Below, in pieces: positions 6,068 through 9,646 of a DNA stretch of 9,646 nt. Both the position numbers and the translations under genes were made by a program. The notes beneath the pieces are model-generated. The model had not been told where the DNA came from and ran no database searches. It saw only the letters and a program-made list of their open reading frames with translations. The stretch is from contig JAGHDT010000390.1 of the NCBI GenBank assembly GCA_021159805.1, positions 1 to 9,646 on the forward strand. Direction: 5' to 3'. Positions within the stretch are counted from its first letter, which is position 1. Each line of letters opens with the position of its first letter. The DNA comes from Anaerolineae bacterium. GTDB taxonomy: Bacteria > Chloroflexota > Anaerolineae > B4-G1 > SLSP01.

Positions 6068-7240
6068 TCAGGCTTCCTTCGTGGGCATCAGCCGGTGGAG
6101 GGATTCGATGATGACGGCGACGCCGTTGACCATCGCTCGTTCATCGATGTCGAACCTGGGGTTGTGATGTGGGCGATCCTGGTAGTCCTCCGGACCGGAC
6201 GCGACGAAGATGTAGCAGCCGGGGATTTCCTGGTTGAAGAAGGCTGCATCCTCACTGCCCATCGTCTGTATGTCGCCAAGCTTGTCCTCGCCGAGGACAT
6301 CCGTCACGACTTCGCGCACCAATGCTGTAACAGAGGCGTCGTTGACCAGTGCCGGCGTGACCGGCAGCAGCTCCAGTTCGGCGGTGGCTCCCATCATTGT
6401 GGCTGTGCCCTCGACTATGGCGCGCAGGCGATCCAATACGCGCAGGCGCACCTCGGGATCATAGGTGCGAATGGTCCCTTTGAGTTCAGCGGTTTCGGGG
6501 ATGACGTTGAAGGCGTCGCCGCTCTGGATAGAGCCGACGGTGACCACGGCGGTCTCCAGCGCGCCCACATTGCGGCTGATGATGGTCTGCAAGTTAGTGA
6601 TCATCAGCGCGGCTGTGGTCACAGGGTCCACTGTGTGGTGGGGCAGGGCACCGTGCCCACCCTTGCCGGTGATGACGACCCGGAATGCTTCGGCCGCGGC
6701 CATGACCGGGCCGGCCGACGCCAAGACCTTGCCGTAGGGTATCTGGTTCCACACATGGAGTGCCAGCGCGACCTGGGGGCGTGGGTTATCGAGGACACCT
6801 TCCTTGACCATAATTTCGGCGCCGTTTTGGCCTTCCTCGCCCGGCTGGAAGATGAGCTTGAGCGTGCCGCTCCACGTATCGCGGTTCTCCGCCATAAGCT
6901 TGGCAATCCCGAGGCCCATCGCCGTGTGGGCATCGTGTCCGCAGGCGTGCATCAGGCCGGGATTCTTGGAGGTGTAGGGCTTGTCGCCGGCCTCGTGGAT
7001 CGGAAGTGCATCCATGTCCACGCGGTTCATGACTACAGCCCCTTCCCCATTCTCAAGCAGGCCAACCACGCCGTTCTTGGCGATTCCTTCCTGCACCGCG
7101 TAGCCCAGTTCCCGCAAGGTCTCAGCAACAATTCCGGCCGTTCGGACCGTGTCCAGCCCGAGCTCCGGATACATGTGGAAGTCCCGCCGCCACGCGACGA
7201 GTTGGTCAAAGATGCTGTTTGCTGCCTCGAGTGCCTTCAT
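6068..7240 (-). CDS. M20D-family metallo-amidohydrolase / carboxypeptidase
   Basis: This 390-residue enzyme belongs to the M20D group (HipO, IAA-amino acid hydrolase, N-acyl-L-amino acid amidohydrolase, carboxypeptidase Ss1). It hydrolyses amide bonds of N-acyl or aminoacyl amino acids using a di-metal site. Ligands seen are C100 and H102 (HACGHDAH), E135/E136 (QPGEEG, including the general base), H162 (LHVW) and H358/H359 (HHNPRFD). RVDMDALPI at 73-81 holds the usual core aspartates, GGHGALPH at 194-201 is the dimerisation-domain signature, and GSEDAAFF at 328-335 the C-terminal one. AGGAGG 4 nt before the ATG fixes the start. No secretion signal is seen, so it is cytoplasmic. It is the first gene of the operon and is followed within 7 bp by the S51-like gene. 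The exact substrate cannot be told from sequence. Confidence 0.94.
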   Translation of the reverse strand: MKALEAANSIFDQLVAWRRDFHMYPELGLDTVRTAGIVAETLRELGYAVQEGIAKNGVVGLLENGEGAVVMNRVDMDALPIHEAGDKPYTSKNPGLMHACGHDAHTAMGLGIAKLMAENRDTWSGTLKLIFQPGEEGQNGAEIMVKEGVLDNPRPQVALALHVWNQIPYGKVLASAGPVMAAAEAFRVVITGKGGHGALPHHTVDPVTTAALMITNLQTIISRNVGALETAVVTVGSIQSGDAFNVIPETAELKGTIRTYDPEVRLRVLDRLRAIVEGTATMMGATAELELLPVTPALVNDASVTALVREVVTDVLGEDKLGDIQTMGSEDAAFFNQEIPGCYIFVASGPEDYQDRPHHNPRFDIDERAMVNGVAVIIESLHRLMPTKEA

Positions 7241-7269
7241 GGTTCCTCCTGAGAACTGGGGTCTACTTT

Positions 7270-7298
7270 AGTTTAGCCAAGCCGAGAGCGTCAGGCAA
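7270..7298 (-). promoter_or_regulatory. Candidate sigma70-type promoter of the six-gene run
   Basis: On the minus strand TTGCCT (7293-7298) and TAAACT (7270-7275) are separated by exactly 17 bp, each matching four of six consensus bases. Transcription would start near 7263, leaving a leader of about 22 nt with AGGAGG before the M20D start. It lies in the 115-bp gap between the pseudogene end and the M20D gene. Confidence 0.45.
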
Positions 7299-7355
7299 GT
7301 ACGAGTGACCTGGTTGGGGAAGACAGTTTTCCTGGTTTGGGCTGATACCTGCCTG

Positions 7356-7771
7356 CTAGGATATGAGTTTCTTGGAGTTTGCCAATTCTCGCACCTCAAG
7401 TTTCTTTCCGCCGAAGTTTATCAGCAATCCCACTTCGTAACCTCAGGATTTCAAGTACGACAGCGTCTGTATGAAGTCAACATCATCCAGTAACGCTTCT
7501 GCCTTGAGTTCAAGCATCACGCCACCTGCAGCGTCGCCGACGACAAAGTCAACCTGGTGCCGTCCGATTCTCTGGCCCTTGTAGATGATGTCAATCCAGA
7601 CTTCGTGTTCAAACTCGATGCTTTGCTGCGGCAGTTCGAGTTCCGGGGCGCGCTGGTGGACGATCTCTCTGAATCTCGTCCGAGTTGATGGTGAACTTCG
7701 TGAGCGGCTGCGATGATCCGACTGGCAAGATCCGATAGCGGATACCTGTTGTCCGCACAGTCGTCAGCCAC
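7356..7771 (-). pseudogene. Degraded GxxExxY-family protein gene (frameshift plus internal stop)
   Basis: Translation in two frames reconstructs most of a GxxExxY-family protein. The N-terminal part, from GTG at 7771 (AGGAG 7 nt upstream), gives YPLSDLASRIIAAAHEVHHQLG. At 7677-7678 one base appears lost from what was probably a proline codon. The other frame continues with RFREIVHQRAPELEL, then EVWIDIIYKGQRIGRHQ, VDFVVGDAAGGVMLELKA and, past an in-frame TGA at 7443-7445, GYEVGLLINFGGKKLEVREL to TAG at 7356-7358. The conserved E of the signature is kept but its G and Y are R and H, so decay goes beyond the two null mutations. VDF...ELKA resembles the PD-(D/E)xK core proposed for this family. 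The cellular role of the family is not established. The sequence is clearly non-functional as a single protein unless recoded. Confidence 0.85.
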
Positions 7772-7786
7772 TTGTTCGCTCCTGTC

Positions 7787-7826
7787 GTTGAATCGCTGAA
7801 TCACTGATGCCGATGATCACGCTGAT
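7787..7826 (-). repeat. Short degenerate tandem repeats before the pseudogene
   Basis: Read on the minus strand, five consecutive 8-10 bp units resemble ATCAGCG: TATCAGCG, TGATCATCGG, CATCAGTG, ATTCAGCG, ATTCAACG. They end 15 bp before the pseudogene GTG. Similar CGCTGAT strings recur near 7887-7902 downstream of the M32 gene. Confidence 0.55.
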
Positions 7827-7908
7827 ACTTGCCGGACGAGCTGTAGTCCGCGATGGCGCTGTTCTTTCAGCGGTTTCATTCTGGTCAGCGGATCAGCGAT
7901 TCACTCCC

Positions 7909-9414
7909 CTATAGCTCATACAGTTCTGTATACTTTTCCCTCAGGTACTTCAGCAGTGGCTGGGCGCCAAGCTCGACTTTGAACTCCCGCTTCATCAGCT
8001 CGCGGGCCGTGAACTTGCGTCCGTGGCCGTGAATACGCTCGCGCAGCCAGCTGAGCAGCGGCGCGAAGTCGCCGCGCGAGAAGCCGTCCTCGAGACCCGG
8101 CAGGTCCTGTTTGGCCTGGGCGTAGATCTGGGCAGACATCAGGTTGCCGAGGCTGTAGGTGGGGAAGTAGCCGATGGTGCCGTGGGACCAATGGATGTCC
8201 TGTAGACATCCCAGCGCATCGTTCGGCGGTGTGACGCCGAGGTACTCCTCGTACTTGGAGTTCCACGCGTCGGGGATGTCGGTGACCCTCAGCCCACCGG
8301 TGATCAGTGCCTGTTCCAGTTCGAAGCGCACGAAGATGTGTAGGTTGTAGGTGACCTCGTCAGCCTCCACCCGGATCAGCGACGGCTTCACCTTGTTGAT
8401 GGCCCTGTGGAACTGGCTCATTGAGACGGACCCCAGTTGCTCCGGGAAGAAGGCTCGTAGGATCGGGTAGTAGTATCGCCAGAACGGTACGCTGCGGGCG
8501 ACCTGATTCTCCCACAGGCGGGATTGCGACTCGTGAACGCCAAGGGTGGCCCCGCCGGCGAGGAGGGTGCGCTCAAACTTGTCCGGGCTGCCCAATTCGT
8601 AGAGGGCGTGCCCACCTTCATGAACACTGCCGAAGATGGCTGATCGAGGGTTAGCCTCGTGGATGCGCGTTGTCACCCGCACATCGGAGTTGCCGAATTC
8701 GATCGTGAAGGGGTGCGGCGCGCGGTCCTGCCGTCCTCTTGTGAAGTCGTAGCCGATATCGCGCAGCAGGAGGAGTGTGAAATCCCACTGCTTCTGCTGG
8801 TCAAAGGCATTGTCCTCAAGAAAGCTGCTGTCCGTCTCGGGTCTTTCGGCGATCTCGCGAACCAGGGGAACGAGACCTGCCTTCAGATCATCGAAGAGCG
8901 TCTGAACCTGCGCGGTGGTGATCCCGGTCTCAAACAGATCCAGCAGTGCGTCATAGGGATGCTCCCTGTACCCCAAGCATTCTGCCTTCTCCACTTGGAT
9001 GTCGACGAGCTCGGCGAGATGGGGTTCAAAGACAGGATAGTCATTGGTTTCGCGAGCCTTGCGCCACGCGACGAAGGCATGGGAGGTGGCCTTGCTCTCT
9101 CGCAGGACCAAGTCTGCAGGTAACTTCGTCTGCTGGTCGAACATCCGGCGGGTGACGCGTGCCAGGCTGGCTTCGTCGCTATCATAGTCCATGCCGGCGA
9201 CCTCTGCCTCCGCCGCTTCCAGCAGGCCGGCGGTTTCGCCAGATGTGAAGATCTCGTGGGCCATCGAGGCCAACGTGGCCAGTTGGTCTGAGCGAGGACC
9301 AACACCGTTGTCCGGCATATTGACTTCCTGATCCCAGCTCAACACTGCAGCTGCATGCTGGAGGTCAATGACTCTCGCGAGACGATTCTTCAGGGCTTCC
9401 AGTTTCTCTGTCAT
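7909..9414 (-). CDS. M32-family thermostable-type metallocarboxypeptidase
   Basis: A 501-residue zinc/cobalt carboxypeptidase that removes C-terminal amino acids with broad specificity. Length and motifs fit the family. WDQEVNMP at 27-34 is the N-terminal signature, and FGSVHEGGHALYELG around 262-275 carries the HExxH metal site (265-269). GVHESQSRLWEN around 292-302 gives the third ligand E295, RVEADEVTYN at 348-357 the substrate-side signature, and GTIGYFPTYSLGNL at 412-425 the C-terminal one. The ATG at 9414 has GAGG 6 nt upstream. The longer frame to 9504 adds 30 arginine-rich residues that would start at the predicted promoter -10, so it is rejected. It has its own promoter and is separated from the downstream operon by the pseudogene. 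No signal peptide is seen, so it probably acts on peptides in the cytoplasm. Confidence 0.96.
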   Translation of the reverse strand: MTEKLEALKNRLARVIDLQHAAAVLSWDQEVNMPDNGVGPRSDQLATLASMAHEIFTSGETAGLLEAAEAEVAGMDYDSDEASLARVTRRMFDQQTKLPADLVLRESKATSHAFVAWRKARETNDYPVFEPHLAELVDIQVEKAECLGYREHPYDALLDLFETGITTAQVQTLFDDLKAGLVPLVREIAERPETDSSFLEDNAFDQQKQWDFTLLLLRDIGYDFTRGRQDRAPHPFTIEFGNSDVRVTTRIHEANPRSAIFGSVHEGGHALYELGSPDKFERTLLAGGATLGVHESQSRLWENQVARSVPFWRYYYPILRAFFPEQLGSVSMSQFHRAINKVKPSLIRVEADEVTYNLHIFVRFELEQALITGGLRVTDIPDAWNSKYEEYLGVTPPNDALGCLQDIHWSHGTIGYFPTYSLGNLMSAQIYAQAKQDLPGLEDGFSRGDFAPLLSWLRERIHGHGRKFTARELMKREFKVELGAQPLLKYLREKYTELYEL

Positions 9415-9464
9415 AGGGTTCCTCTCTCTGAGGTGACGATTGCTTCGTGCACGGCGTGATCTCG

Positions 9465-9479
9465 CCTGGCGGTGCCAGG
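9465..9479 (-). promoter_or_regulatory. Small leader hairpin flanked by CGTGATC direct repeats
   Basis: In the untranslated leader of the M32 gene, CCTGGC and GCCAGG form a perfect 6-bp stem with a 3-nt loop. A heptamer CGTGATC lies on each side on the plus strand (9455-9461 and 9484-9490). This could be a protein-binding or RNA stability element; nothing more can be claimed. Confidence 0.35.
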
Positions 9480-9502
9480 AACACGTGATCGTTTTGCCGG
9501 TC

Positions 9503-9530
9503 ATTATACCTTAGGATCATTGGGTGAAAA
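9503..9530 (-). promoter_or_regulatory. Promoter of the M32 carboxypeptidase gene
   Basis: On the minus strand a perfect TATAAT (9503-9508) is preceded by TTTTCA (9525-9530) with a 16-bp spacer. Transcription would begin near 9496, leaving a leader of about 82 nt. The -35 lies in the T-tract of the terminator of the preceding gene. Confidence 0.65.
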
Positions 9531-9568
9531 AAGAGGATCTGTGATCGCTCCGGCGACGCACAGATCCT
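9527..9568 (-). terminator. Strong intrinsic terminator of the gene beyond the right edge
   Basis: On the minus strand AGGATCTGTG (9559-9568) pairs perfectly with CACAGATCCT (9534-9543). Inside, TCGC and GCGA form a further 4-bp stem capped by CGGA. The stem is followed by C and six T residues (9527-9532). This is a textbook Rho-independent terminator reading leftward, so a minus-strand gene should end just to the right, possibly in the last bases of the window. The plus strand has only a TTTTG tail. Confidence 0.85.
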
Positions 9569-9646
9569 TTTGTCGGATGTCACAATCAGGGGCGATCGGT
9601 TCAGTGATTGCGTGTCACCGCCAGAGTGAGCGCACAGCCGTCAACC

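Noticed and set aside
5879..7252. Long plus-strand open frame of 457 codons
   Set aside because: It is the antisense shadow of the M20D and S51-like genes, whose motifs are unmistakable; its translation shows no family features.
7305..7493. Plus-strand 62-codon frame
   Set aside because: It lies antisense to the pseudogene tail and promoter, with no ribosome binding site or recognisable motif.
9415..9504. 30-residue extension of the M32 protein
   Set aside because: It begins within the TATAAT element, is arginine-rich, and the ATG at 9414 has a proper ribosome binding site and the family's usual N-terminus.
9601..9645. Possible last 14 codons of an upstream minus-strand gene, ending in TGA at 9601
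   Set aside because: The terminator supports a gene end near here, but another frame also ends nearby and the fragment is too short to identify.

Overview
The window looks like GC-rich bacterial chromosome, and all protein genes are on the minus strand. A two-subunit 2-oxoacid:ferredoxin oxidoreductase with the gamma domain fused to alpha, an M32 carboxypeptidase, an M20D amidohydrolase, a GxxExxY-family relic and abundant palindromic intergenic repeats together suggest a Chloroflexota-like or similar environmental bacterium. That assignment rests on gene style only and is an inference.

Layout from right to left, which is the direction of transcription. At the right edge a strong intrinsic terminator (9527-9568) closes a gene lying outside the window. 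The promoter of an M32 carboxypeptidase (7909-9414) begins in its T-tract. Next is a degraded GxxExxY gene (7356-7771) with a frameshift and a stop codon, preceded by short tandem ATCAGCG-like repeats. A probable promoter at 7270-7298 then starts a six-gene run: M20D amidohydrolase (6068-7240), S51/class I amidotransferase-like protein (5347-6060), KorA (3445-5310), KorB (2613-3452), Cof-type HAD phosphatase (1727-2557) and a PPP-like metallophosphoesterase (700-about 1674). Gaps are 7, 36, -8, 55 and about 52 bp, so co-transcription is likely. Positions 1-699 hold no credible gene. They contain a diverged tandem repeat (about 1-533) built from hairpins, then a nested palindromic segment (544-694) that abuts the end of the operon.

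Functionally the run reads as amino-acid or peptide catabolism. M32 and M20D would release amino acids from peptides or N-acyl/amide conjugates. After transamination (no aminotransferase is visible), KorAB would convert 2-oxo acids to acyl-CoA and reduced ferredoxin. The two phosphatases have no defined substrate. The S51-like protein keeps the fold signatures but lacks the nucleophile serine.

No defence system, CRISPR array, tRNA, rRNA or intact mobile element was seen. The least explained items are the duplicated repeat block, the nested palindrome at 544-694, the serine-less S51-like protein embedded in the OFOR operon, and the 13-bp triple repeat at the S51-like/korA junction.
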